The position numbers were made by a program, and so were the translations under genes. Under the pieces are notes generated by a model. It saw nothing but the letters and a program-made list of their open reading frames with translations. It did not search any database and was not told the origin of the DNA. From contig NC_086365.1 of the NCBI RefSeq assembly GCF_036324505.1, positions 3,530,655 through 3,594,654 of the forward strand: a stretch of 64,000 nt of DNA, written 5' to 3'. Numbering within the stretch: position 1 is the stretch's first letter; the number at the start of each line of letters is the position of its first letter. The stretch is from Eleginops maclovinus (Eukaryota > Chordata > Actinopteri > Perciformes > Eleginopidae). Below are positions 26,031 through 38,363 of the stretch, one piece after another.

Positions 26031-29000
26031 AATATAAGCATTCCTCTTAAATGAAAACAACAAAGGTCTGCACCTGCAAAAGTTAAGAGTGGACCGCAAA
26101 CCACACATTTGTTTCTATCTTCATGCAAACTACACAGAGTTTGGTACATGTGCGGTAAAGCCAAGACAAACACTTGTGGTAACATCTGTCAGCACTTGTC
26201 CTTTCCTGTGAGCTGTCACTCGTGCCACAGCACGTCTGGATTCTCTACACTTGCTATATACTATGTAAATGATGGTGTTAATGACCATATATAGAGGGAG
26301 ACTACAGTATAATTATAAGCAACGTTGTGCTTTTCCTCTTTAAATTACTAGCTTACAGGCCTTAAGGTTTGTGGCGTTGACATATATATAGATTGAAGCT
26401 CATACACTGATGACAAGCTTTTCTATCTCCTGTCTTGGTGTTTATTATTTACTATTTACTTTGTTAAAATGTGTTCAATACTTGTTTGCCATGGAAAAGT
26501 TAATGTGTACAAACTGCGTGGTACATGGTTCATGTTTTATGAATGTAGCATAAAGTCTCCTGACAGTGGCATTATATTTCCCACTGTTTAGTAATCTCAT
26601 CAAATAAGGTTTGCCATTGACATCTGGATACTGATCTTTCATATGCAGCATAGATCTCTTGTCACTGGATGGTAAACACCTCATTAATCTTCATCTATTC
26701 TAATGGGATTATTTATCCAACTGGAAATACGTTCATATGGAAGTTGTTGACAGGTATTAAACTGTGAGCCATGACAAACAACTGTGTGTGTTATTGACAG
26801 TTTGTGTGTGTGTATGTTTGTGAATTTTGCACAATGTTCATTTTTGATCCATAGTAAATACAAATGGTGATCTGTCACAGATGTGTGCATTGCTTATTTA
26901 GCTGGTGCCTCCACCGGCACGCAGTGTTGTGTATGCAGAGATTCTGCACCCACGCAAAACACACCTGGTCATCCATCACTGTCTGTCTTCCTCTCAAGCA
27001 GCAGATGTTGCAACCCTGTCATATTTCTTTGGCAGTTTGAAACTAGCAGTGTCTTTTTGGCGTCTGGGGTCCAACCCACTTATATTGCAGTCTGCGTCCC
27101 TTACTAAAGCTGATCATGGACTAACACGTCGGCCTCCTGTGCTTCAACATAACACTGGATACAGAGATGGGAGGACGAGTGACTGGGAGCTTTGCTTCTT
27201 GTCATTGTAGATGTGTAATCATATTCACCATCTGACAATCTACTCAATGCAGACGTTTTCTCTGCTTATCTATTTTTCATGCGTCTCCACCTGTAATTGT
27301 CAGTTTTCCTACCTATTTGCAGTTTTAAATTCAATGATTACAGGAGCTACTGGATGCAAACAATATATAGAAAACCTTATGTTTACAAAAACAAATGTTT
27401 TTGCAAGCAATGAAACTGTTGCATTAAACATTGAGTTATCTGTAATAGCAACAGTTATATTTCTGTCTCTCTGCTGGTGTCTGTGTATCACAACACATCG
27501 CCCATAAAGCAAGTTTAAACAGCATACAGTATGAGTGCAACACACCACACTGTCTTTCCTCGTTTCACAACCTGCTGTAAAATAAACATGTCCCACACTG
27601 TCCTCTTGACATATTTCCACAAGACAGCAACATTTCACCAAAGAGAAAAGGAAATCAAAAAAACGTGCATCTAAGATTTATGTCTGCAGAAAAGAGTCTT
27701 TATGTGAGAGATATCCACAAGCACGTTATCAGTTTTCAAAGCTTAAGTGCCTGATGTTTTGAATGTATTTTTGATGATGTTTGTAAGACATGAGCTATAG
27801 AGAAAGAAAGAACATTAAACTATTTTTCCATTCCAGAGAGGATTTTGTAAGATTTACCATAGATGGAAAGAAATATCAATCTGAAACATTACTACAGCGA
27901 GCAGATATTAGCCCTGTTTCTAGTACTGCACTATGGACTTGATATATTCTTGTGGGAATCAAATGTAACACAACAAAAGTTAAGGGTTGAATTCCAATCA
28001 AATACATGTTATTTGAACAGTTTCAGTGTATGATTTTTAAAAACGTCAAAAAACTAACATGCACATTTCTAAGTAGTAACGATAGATATGATCTGAGATA
28101 TCCTGTAATGTATTCAGTCGTGTTCAGCAGTCAGCTTCAGTTTAATAAAACAATAATCTTTCATCGCCAGAGTGATCTCCACAATCCATTTCAATCTGCA
28201 ATCACAGGATAAAGCTCTGACTTAAACCTGCCGTCATTCTGACAGAAACATTCTGTGTAGTTTGAATTTTATTTAACAGCATCTTTCAATTATACCCCTG
28301 GTTTACAGCAGTAGTCATTTGTTACTGTACAGGTCCCTGAGTTACAGCTAATTCCCCTTACTGTGGGGTTTCCTTTTGAAATGTCTTGGGAATAGATACT
28401 GGGGAAGCGGGGGGTTATTGGGTTAAGAATGGACTTGGAAAATAGTCAGTGAAAATACAATAATATTTTAAGAGCGCAGCTGTAAACCTGTAAACCAACC
28501 TGTGCACATGTGCAGTGCACAGTAGGAGGGCAGTGACATACTGTACCTACCCTTTTCAAGTGTTGATCTACACATCCTTCCAGCAGCAATAAAATTATAT
28601 TCTCTATCTTTGATGTCCTGCTCTTTAAAGAGGACTAATATTATGTACGCTTGCACGGATGAAGTTTTAACGGGTTATTCACCAGGCAGATCTGTAAGGT
28701 AGAGGACAATAAGAGCCGGCAGCTCCCAGGTGTTTTGGGTTTGTGCTCAACTTGCTGTTTTTATTACTGGACATTTGCTGGAAGTATGTTTGAGCATCAT
28801 GGATGACAAACTTTAGCACTTACCTATGCAGTGCTCTCCACTTGAACTTGTTGTCCTTATCCTTGCATCTTTAGTTAGAATCAGCTCTCCAGCCAACGTT
28901 GAACTGCTGATTAATTGTTAATGGAATAGTTATAATAAGTCAGTAAGAAGATATCTCTTGTATACTTACTTAAGGTCCCTTCTACTGTAAAATACCACAC

Positions 29001-29221
29001 TCTCTCTCTTATAAACCTTTCATGTTTGATATATTTTGCGGATTTTAGGTCTGTACTTTCACTAATGGGGCGAAGCTTGCGAGCTAGTTCAGGCAGTAAA
29101 CTCGAGCACCAATGATACATTCGCACATAACGCCCCTCGTCACACTTGCAATCAACCAAACATAGTCTCCTAATGTGGCGCTCTATTTAAGCTGTTGGAT
29201 CTGCCTACCTCTGCCTTGCTA

Positions 29222-29222
<1 letters not shown>

Positions 29223-29252
<30 letters not shown>
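29223..29252. repeat. (TGC)10 trinucleotide repeat
   Basis: Ten TGC units, followed by TACTGCTG and, 40 bases later, a second cluster TTGCTGTTGCTGCTGCTG. Not within a recognised coding exon. Confidence 0.93.
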
Positions 29253-29253
<1 letters not shown>

Positions 29254-29366
29254 ACTGCTGTTTCCACGCTGCTAATGTGTTCACCTTGCTGTTGCTGCTG
29301 CTGCGTTCACGTTGGCGATGCTCGCCTGCCCCACCACCACCCCAGCTCCTCCCCAGCTTCCACCTT

Positions 29367-29441
29367 TAGGCTCGGGGGATAGTTACCTAATCATCACTCA
29401 ATGTTCTATGTTAACATGTGGAGTGATGAGGCCCGAGCCTA
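29367..29441. repeat. Imperfect stem-loop
   Basis: TAGGCTCGGG (29367-29376) is the exact inverse of CCCGAGCCTA (29432-29441), and TCATCACTC (29391-29399) of GAGTGATGA (29421-29429). The two paired blocks form a long hairpin with an asymmetric bulge and a loop of about 21 bases. Confidence 0.8.
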
Positions 29442-30587
29442 GACGCCTAACTCAAACTATATACTGCTTCTAATAAACATATTAATGAAACGCGTGAGTT
29501 GTCTGACTGAAAACTTAATCTTGAATGCAGGGCGTGAGTTCATTATGTGATTACTTCTTTCCTCTCAGATTACAAACAAACATCCTTTAAATCCCATGTA
29601 CACATAGAGAGGCAGTGTTCAAGGCACAGTTAGCAGCATAAGAATCAGTTCATCCGGTTGTCCAGTCCCCCTTTATAACCAACCAAAGGAGCACTCTCTT
29701 TAGGCCCTGACTTGAAGCACTTATCTTTCCATGTAAAATATTTTCTTTCAGCATGCCATCATCCACCATTAGCATAAGGATGGTACACCTCAAGGGTACG
29801 AGCTACAGATAGGAGGCTGTAACCGATGGCATAGACGTAGCTATGTCGACAGGAACACTCTGGATTTATCTCTGCAACCTTTCCCTCTCTGAGCTTTTAG
29901 AGGATGTGGGGATAGGTCAGGGCGGTGATATAATGAAAGCCTAAATAAGACGCACACACAACACACACCTCTGCATTAACTCTGCCGCATGATGTGGCGC
30001 CACACTCAGTAACTATGGCAACGGCACACTGCACTGCACCTCCCTATGTGTGTGTGTGTGTGTGTGTGCATAGCTCCTCACTGTGTTCCCTGCGGACAGA
30101 TTATTTCCCTGCCAGATTCATTCCCTGTCAACTTGCTGAAACAAAAAGTTTCTGTTTTAATTAGTTTGGTGCAGTGTCTCGCTTCATCTATCTATCTGTG
30201 TAGTGTCTCCCTCTCACTCTGACTGTCTCTCCTTCTCCTCCTTCACTCCTCCTCTTGCTCTCTAGTGTAATTAAAGACAGTCAGTGCGGATAATAGAACT
30301 GTAATAGTGTGTAATTGCAATAATCAATACACAGTGCATACTAAGGAGCTTGCTATTCATCAATATACAGGCAGGATGTGTCAGGGAGCAAACGCTCACT
30401 TGCTCCTCATTGATTTACATGTTTTGTATGCTTTAATTGGTCATGGACATCATCTTTGAATATGTATATACTTGTGGGGTGTGTAGCAATTACTATGTAA
30501 TCTATCATACAGTATATTAGCCTTCAGGGAATAGTTTGACATTTTGGGAGGTACACTTTTTCACTTTCTTGCCAAGATTTTAAGTCT

Positions 30588-30590
<3 letters not shown>

Positions 30591-30630
<40 letters not shown>
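30591..30630. repeat. (AT)20 tract, left flank of a MITE
   Basis: A 40-bp AT tract directly before the MITE at 30631. A matching (TA)16 tract lies on the other side. Confidence 0.95.
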
Positions 30631-30634
<4 letters not shown>

Positions 30635-30864
30635 CCCTGGAAAAAAATAAGAGACAACCTCAGCATAATCAGTCTCTCTTGTTTTATTTTTTATAGGTAC
30701 GTCTTCGAGTGAAATGATTTTTTTATTTGTTATTGTATTCTATAAACTACCGTCAATTTTTCTCTTTGTTGGAATTCAACAGAGACTGGAATGGCTGCCA
30801 TACATGTAGAGATAAAGATTTAAGAAAAAAATTGGAGTGGTCTCTTAATTTTTTCTGCGGCTGT
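30631..30864 (+). mobile_element. MITE (Tc1/mariner-type ends), copy 1
   Basis: The ends are CAGCCCTGGAAAAAAATAAG and, inverted, CTTAATTTTTTCTGCGGCTG, each next to TA, consistent with TA target-site duplication. The interior has no coding capacity. Two further copies of the family are in this window. It sits inside an AT/TA microsatellite. Confidence 0.8.
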
Positions 30865-30869
30865 ATATA

Positions 30870-30872
<3 letters not shown>

Positions 30873-30904
<32 letters not shown>
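30873..30904. repeat. (TA)16 tract, right flank of a MITE
   Basis: A 32-bp TA tract directly after MITE copy 1, separated only by TATACTG. Confidence 0.93.
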
Positions 30905-30908
<4 letters not shown>

Positions 30909-33186
30909 CTGTAAATACTCAAAGACTGTATAAAAGAGGTTGCGAAAATAAAGGACAACACCAAAGATCTGTAAATAGTGGCCAAGCCCTTGTCTATTTT
31001 ACTCTAAATGGGACCATATTAGACAAAATGAACATCATGAAACTAGGGATTGAGACCATAAAATCATGTTTAAAAACAAGAAGTAGTTATGTTTCTCATA
31101 AACTTCCAGACAGTAAGTCTCTGTGATTGTAAATTATTGTTCTAACATCATAGTAACTTTCAGATGAACACACTTTTGAGACTGTTTCCTACATAGCAAG
31201 ACCAACTAAACTACAAAATGACTCGCATGACACATCTGGCTGGTCCCCTCTGGCTGTGGGTCAGGTGGATGGGGTGGACATGCCCAGACCAATACCCTTA
31301 CTTGAGCAATACTGCCCCCTCCAGGGTGGGCTGACCTCACCTGCGAGCCGGGGAATGGCAGCCTGAGGGAAGCAGAGCTGCAGCTGTGCTGGGGATGGGA
31401 AGGAAAAGAAGGAATCTTGGCTTCATTCCTTGCTTTCTGGTGAGGCGGGGTTTTACTTTCTCTGAATTAGAGTGTCTGCATTTGATCTCTCCTTTGATTT
31501 TTTTATAAGGTCTGACCTTTGATCATACTTTTGACCTTTGGTTTGATGTTGGCATTCCAAAAGGTGATGACAGCCGTTATCATAAACCTTTCCGTACCCT
31601 CTCACCACACCAGCTCTCTTATCCTCATATCATATCATATCTCTGTCTCCCTCTCCTCCACCTCCATGTGTTTCTCTCTTTCTGCAGATGTTATTCCCCT
31701 CAGTCGGTTTCACCGCCCCCTCTGGAGTAGTCTCCATCACCTCATCTTTCTGTCTTTCACTCTTTCATCTCTGTGAGAAGTGGTGAACCCTGCAGTAACA
31801 GCTAGTAACACTAGACCAAACCACAGATGCAACATGTGTTAGCGATTCAAAAAATAAATGGTCCTTGTTTCTTTTTATGCTTCCTTTGTCTCTGTTTAGG
31901 ATCCTGTATGTCCTGTTGCATTAGAAATACATTTCTTTCACCTTCCTTCCTCAAGCCTACTCCATATCTCTGTCAGTCCAGCCTCTCTGTCCCCATTACC
32001 CTCTCCTCCTCCTCCTCATCCTCCTTGTATCTGTAAGTCCTGCTTTTACTGCCTATATTCCCAGCCTTTCATTTCAGTTGTTGCCTTGTTACATCCACAG
32101 TCTACTTTCCATGAAATTGAGTGATCCACTGAATGTCCTTTTGAAAGCATACACGAAAAGACAGTAGAGCCTCTGACTATGCAACAAATGATTGTCCTTG
32201 TGTCCCATGCTGTGTCATGCATAATCAATTAAACCAAAGAGGGGCTTTCCAAATACCAAATGATGAAGGACAAAAGGAAAGAGAGATTATAGGGACAAAG
32301 GTTATGTGACAGAGGTAAAACCCCCAGGTGTCCTTGTTTTGAAATATTTTACCCCACCATATGGTCAAGTGCTAATGATCATTTGAATAGATCATTTTTG
32401 ATCTGTTTACTCCAGGGTTTGTGGAGTTCATTGAGCAGGGTTTGATGAGGAAAAAGCCTATGTTGATGGGGTGCAGAGGCAGTCTGCTTCTTTACCTTTA
32501 TTTTGAATTTGTTTCCATAAAATCCAACATTGTAAAGGTCAGTAAATGGCAACCCCAGTGCAGTTATTGAAAACACACACAGATAATGTTAGGAATTATC
32601 CTACCACGTTTTTTTTCTGCAGTGTTGAACCACATTTACCTCTCCACGTCTCTGTCGGCTGTCATGTTTATATGCAAAAACTACTTTTCTACAATTTTTA
32701 TGCAAACACTTACTTTTGTATAATGCATATGAAGCAGCAGCTTTCAAAGCGGCAGTCCGCCCCCCCGGCCATTTTCCATTCCATTGAGTACTGCCGCAGA
32801 GCTCCATTGACCTGCTCTCGGCAGACACACAGCAGACTTGTCTCTGCTTGTGGGTGTGTGTGTCATCTCTCAACCATGGCCAACGTGCAATATTGTACAA
32901 CACATTCCACCGAGCTCACTGCCTGACTGATGGATGTTGTGCTTTTATACTTCACAGTATACACAGAGTCTTTAGATATGAGCTCATATCCTGATTTGAG
33001 TTAAGTCAGAACATGGTTATTCTCACTCATGAAGCCACATTATATTCTATTTATCAGAGGACAAAAACAACCAGAAATGATGGCTTACATCAACAACAGA
33101 TGAGGTTCATTCCTGGTTACATCTGATGTTGTTCATATTGTTAACAAATCCAATGAAAAGACCACATTTATTAATGTTTCCCAGGC

Positions 33187-33242
33187 TCTCTCAGGCTTTT
33201 GCCAAGCAACAAATATGTGTTGCTTGGCAAAAGCCTGAGAGA
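33187..33242. repeat. Perfect 24-bp inverted repeat (hairpin)
   Basis: The arm 33187-33210 (beginning TCTCTCAGGC, ending AAGCAAC) is repeated exactly in inverse at 33219-33242, with an 8-base spacer AAATATGT. Flanking bases do not pair, so this is not a terminal repeat of a larger element that I can see. It could fold as a precursor-like RNA hairpin if transcribed, or be a recent template-switch product. Confidence 0.85.
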
Positions 33243-34496
33243 TACTGTTGATCTGTGCCAAATTAACCCTTTTTTGTCCAAAACCTATAACAAAATAAGA
33301 TAGTAATGCCCTGGTTAATGTATTCCTTCAATATAATGAACATGGGTAGATGGATAGACACATGTGGACTTACAGTTATTTTGAATGTGAGTTTGCTGCT
33401 GTTAATATTACTAAAACATAAAATGTGTATAAGTCTTTTGGTGAAAAAAGTCCCTATTATAACAATTGCCTCATGCTTAAATGATGTTTGATAAATAGAT
33501 TATTTTGGGCTTTTTGCCTCTTTTTTTGTGAGGTGAAACCTTAACTAGACAGGAAAGGGAGTAAAAGAGAGTATAACCTGCAGGAAGGGCTCCAACCCTA
33601 CATCGTGAACTGCCAGGGTGAACCATAGTCATTTTTTTTCAAAGATGTGAAAGTACATATTGATGAACTGTTCTTAAAAATGTAAATCTTCAGTAGAAAC
33701 CAATATGCTGAAAATATCGCAGGACAGGGAAGACAGAACATATTTAGCACTTACTTTTTTACAAGATTTGTTGACAGTCACATTAATCCTAAATTCCATT
33801 TTGGGCTATTTTCATCTCAAAATTGTTCTACTTCAATACTAATGCATCTACACAGCATTCCTGAGTAAACTCTCTTACTGTCCTTCGCAGTCCTGCTCTG
33901 TGAACTCAGTTAAATTCAGTTCTGCTCCACTCACTAAAGCTGGATCAGGTTCAGCGCTGCAGAGTAAGCACTACATCATAGGTCTTGCTGCAAACTCCTT
34001 TAGCATGATGACCTTTTTAACTGAACAGTCTTTGGTTTCAATAAATATTGTGTCTTTTAAAAAGGATCAGTATAAACAATACATCCTGCATGATGTACTG
34101 GAGCACAAACGTTGAGTTGTACAAAACTGCAACGATTACTTTCAATAATTGTCACCAAAAAGTTTTCTGTCATTTTCTTCCAGATGTGTTTGACAGAGGT
34201 TAGGTTCATCAAGCAATCACTGTCATTTCAATACTTTACCTACACACTTTTTGGTTAAGTTTAATTGGCAGAGTTGGATCTAAATTCCCATGCTGATAAC
34301 AAGCAATGGCATTTCACAGAAACACCTGGATTTACAAACCAGTAGATTAACCTCTCTGATGTTTATGTTTTGCAGCCAAACATTGGGACTGCCAGGTGAG
34401 ATGAGTCTGTACGAGTCGTAGGATGGAGAGCAGCATGCAGGGACCGGGGCTGATAAATCATGTAAAATGAATGAATGAAGGTGCGCGCACACACAC

Positions 34497-34499
<3 letters not shown>

Positions 34500-34574
<75 letters not shown>
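34500..34574. repeat. (CA)n microsatellite with a phase slip
   Basis: About 75 bp of CA repeat with one CC phase change at 34530-34531. Confidence 0.93.
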
Positions 34575-34578
<4 letters not shown>

Positions 34579-37120
34579 ATTGAAGGTTTTTGTTTTCCCC
34601 TGAAGCAAAGTCATCACATATATGCAAAGCTAAATGCTGTTAAGACGCCACTTCTACAAGTTGAGTCAAATCCCTGTGTGATTGTAAGAGTTTCAGTCAG
34701 AGTCGGAGGTTTGACAGACATAGACTCAACTTAATGCTACTTGATTCTCAAAGATACATCCTCTGCATTGAACTGTGAAGGCGTTGCCCATCAGTAGTAA
34801 CATTTAACACACAGTAATGCAGGGGGGAACATGTCTTCCCCTGATGAATCCAAAAGGTAGCTCGATCCCATACCCCTCTCTTGACCTCGTTCACTGTCTA
34901 CATCTATGTATGTCTTTGGTCTTTGGAAGGTTTAAAAGGGCAATTGTGGACAGCTGCTGCCCTTTGACCTTTAGGGGTTGTCTAGAATCCTATATGCATT
35001 AGAAGCTTCTCTCCAGGTCAGACACACACTCATAACTCCTGGGATAAAAAGCGTTATCTTTCGTTTTCGACACATGATCTTATTGTATTTCCTTTTCTGA
35101 ATCACCATTTAGATTAGACAGTTATATTCTGATTTTAATCCCTGAAGAAAGAAGTCTTGAATCTCTTTTACTGTGAGGTTATTGACTCACATTTCTACAT
35201 GTGTACCCATGTTGATTATAGGATTTTCTGTGACACTTTGTCTTCTTAAGCACAGCGAAGAGAACTGGTTTTCTTCATTATTCTGATATCCTTTGTCGAC
35301 TTCAGAGTGGTAATTGGACACACACTCATCATGACTAATTCCTTCAGCCCAGACTTCTGCTGCATCTCAATTCTCTGCTCTGGTGCAGCTTGTCCCAACA
35401 AACCAGCCCTCATGCTGAAACTGCTGTTTTCTTCTGTTGCCATGACAGCTCGTATCTCAGTCGGAGGCGGAGAGTAGTGTGGTTTATGAAATTAATTTAT
35501 CATGACAAAATCTGTCTGCAAGCGCCTAGTGTGTATGCACTGAGGGTATGGATGTATGTGATTTGTCTGTTTCGTGCATGCTGGGCCTTATCGTGCATCT
35601 CAGCCATGTGTACATGCATGCACGTGTTTGTACGTACGCTTGTTCCGCTACAAGGCTTGGCACAGAGCAGAGCTTTTTGTAGTTGGCAGCAGTGGGCGCT
35701 CTGCCCAGCTTGTATGGTTTATGGATGCGAGACAGAATTGTTTGAGCCTCCGGCCAGAGAGAGACTGCCCATCTTCCTGGTGGGAAACTCCAACAAATGT
35801 GCCAACACCGACAGCATTAAAGAGAAACTGAAACAACACCAGACATGGCTGACACGCATCTCATGCTGTCAGTCTATCAATACTTACGTTACTGCCACAC
35901 AAAAGGAGGCTCGCGCGCAAATGAAATACCAGCGTGGGGAAAACAAGCATCACAGCCTGGTTTCAGAACACAGCAGCAGGGGGACATGTCCTGATTCTGA
36001 AAGTTTAATTGGAAAATGTTCCAAAGTAAGGGTGGTCAAAGTTCAGTTCAGAGTTACTAACACATACACAGAGAAAAAAAACACTTCCATCTGCGCTTGA
36101 GCACACACTAATGAGATTACTTTTAAACACCCACAAATTAAACGATAAACTATACAGAAATCATACATTTCAAATTTGAAACTGAATGCTCTAAGTGCCA
36201 TATGAGGGTTTACAACCAGGGTCTAAAGCAACGTGTGAGTCTCCTAACCTCTGTGATGGAACCACTGGAGCAAAAAAAAGGAGGTGGAGAAATTAAGATT
36301 TCAGAAATGCATTAAGTCTGTATTTCATCAAATTATAAGTAGAAGCTCACTGAAAGGCTGCCTGGAGGCATGAATGGTGAATGACCAAGGCTTTTCCAAA
36401 CTGTATATTAATAGGTTATTATGCTCATTCATAACTTAATTCTGTACTTCATCAGTGGCCTCAGCAGTGTCATGGAACAGATCTGGCTTTTTTAAAGGAA
36501 CTTAATATTGGTCTCCCAAGTTTTTTTCTTACTATTCAGGGGGATAAAGGTTTCATTCCTACCTAAGAGAAGCTATAGTATAACCACGGATGTAATTATA
36601 TGTTATTGACGTTATATTCAGCTGTAATTGACACGTTCAAACCTGTTTACACACATTTTAAAGCAAGCCAGACATAATAACCCAACTCACACACCTTTCC
36701 TTCATCAACTCCTAATGGCTTTGTTAATTTACGGTGCTTTTGCTGCCCCTTTTCATTTCTTCTCCTTTCTCTCCTCCTTCTCTTGACTCCCAATGCACAT
36801 GATTGTTTTCTGGTTAGCCTACAGCGTAAATTAAATACAAAAAGCTCACTTTTTTGCCGGCACCTCTCTTGACTGGGGGGATTTAGGCCCAGTTTGTGAA
36901 AGGGTGCAATTAACTGAGACAAGGCTTGTTAATATTCCCCATCTGAATACCCCTAACTGGTCCAAAACCCCTTTTATGTATAATCACACCTGCTCTTGAA
37001 AGATGGTTAGGCTTATCACCCATTACATTGTATTGATCTATCAAGACTAAAGTGGATAGTATTTACAATGCAAGGTGTTGATGAGGTAAAGACGGCTTTA
37101 GGTTGTGTTCTCTAAAGTGC

Positions 37121-37401
37121 AGTGGTGGTAACATTTACTCACTGTACTTAAGTTACATTTTGAAGTACTTCACCTGGGTATTTCCATTTTTAAATATACT
37201 CCTACTCCACTACAATTTCAAAGTCAATGTTGTTTTTTTTACATTCCACTTCATTACAAAAGAACAACCTTAAAAATCCACTATGATATACTATTAAAAG
37301 TTAAGATATCAAACTGCAGTATACAAAGTTTTTAAATTAGTAATTTTACGACTTAGTTTTGTTACTTGTACTTAAACATCTGAGTTCCTCTTCCACCACT
37401 G
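37121..37401. mobile_element. PIF/hAT-like non-autonomous repeat, second copy
   Basis: The ends CAGTGGTGG and CCACCACTG are inverse of each other. The interior has the family's TACTTAAGTTACATTTTGAA and TACTCCACTACA blocks seen also at 11126 and 44178. No coding capacity. Confidence 0.7.
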
Positions 37402-38135
37402 CATAGGTGCTATCATAATTGACACACACTGAGGCTTATTTTTGAATTTCAGCAGTAGCTACACTGCTGTGTTATACAGAGCAATATACTCACAGGGACA
37501 CACTCACCTTTGAATGCTCAGGAAGAGTGGTCCTGATTGATGCACCCTCCTGAACTTCCTTGACATTTGCTGAGGGTCAGCAGCAGGACAGCGCGTAACT
37601 CAGACAGCCCTGAGGCCAAACCACAATATGCCACCTTTTACTCTACGTCAATATATCACCTCCCCTGGAGTAGTCCCTCATGTTTTATGATTGGAGCTGT
37701 TCTGCTGCAGCGCCGGCCAGAAGCACTGATGGAACTTCAATATTAGTGCAAAACTGGATGTGAAGGGAGGCCTCACGCATCGACGTCTGACACTCATTCA
37801 CTGATTCTGACACACTTCAACAAACTTTAGTAACCTCAACCTTAGGTCAGCACGCTATAAAATTGGAAGACAGAGACTACTCCAGTATCCATCACAGCTT
37901 TTCATAGAGTTTCATTTATTTTGTTGGCAGCTCATTCCTTAAATCAGAAGCCTCAGATAGCTCATAATAAGGAGAAGTATGAAGGGCCTATTTCAAGTGT
38001 TATGCAAACGTTATTGGGCTTTTTCTCATCAACTAAGATTTGTTAGAAAATGTTTTCAATTTAAGTGACATAATTGATTTGACATTTGGCTTTTTTATAC
38101 ATGAATACTATACTGTGTAATGTATGTTTACATAT

Positions 38136-38363
38136 ACAGCTCCAGAAAAAAATAAGAGACCCCCCGAATGTTTCTTAAATCTCAATCTCTACATGTATGG
38201 CAGCCATTCCAGTGGTTGTTGAATTTCAACACAGAGAAAAATGTTCAGTAGTTTATAGAATACAATAATACAATTTAAAAAACAATTTAACTCAAAGTCT
38301 ATAAATAATAAACAAGAGAAAATTATAATGCTGAAGTGGTCTCTTAATTTTTTCCGTGGCTGT
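38136..38363 (-). mobile_element. MITE, copy 2 (inverted)
   Basis: Same family as 30631-30864 but with the interior inverted. Ends read CAGCTCCAGAAAAAAATAAG and, at the other side, CTTAATTTTTTCCGTGGCTG. The shared interior block is TCTCTACATGTATGGCAGCC. Confidence 0.78.

Larger units (their letters stand above)
28911..29530 (+). mobile_element. LTR-like block, possibly a solo LTR
   Basis: The stretch has features expected of a retroelement LTR: a TATA-like TATTTAAG near 29185, a (TGC)10 tract at 29223, a stem-loop at 29367-29441 and an AATAAA at about 29473. The boundaries are uncertain: I could not fix TG/CA ends or a target duplication. It may instead be another dispersed repeat. No internal gag or pol sequence is next to it. 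Confidence 0.35.

Noticed and set aside
32000..32060. (TCC)n-rich pyrimidine stretch near 32010 as a possible promoter or triplex element
   Set aside because: Short and interrupted; such pyrimidine stretches are common in this window.
35390..36100. Open frame of 236 codons between lrguk and the collagen gene
   Set aside because: No recognisable family, many Cys and His without pattern, no convincing splice sites or promoter, and it contains segments resembling random AT/GC-mixed DNA. Probably chance.
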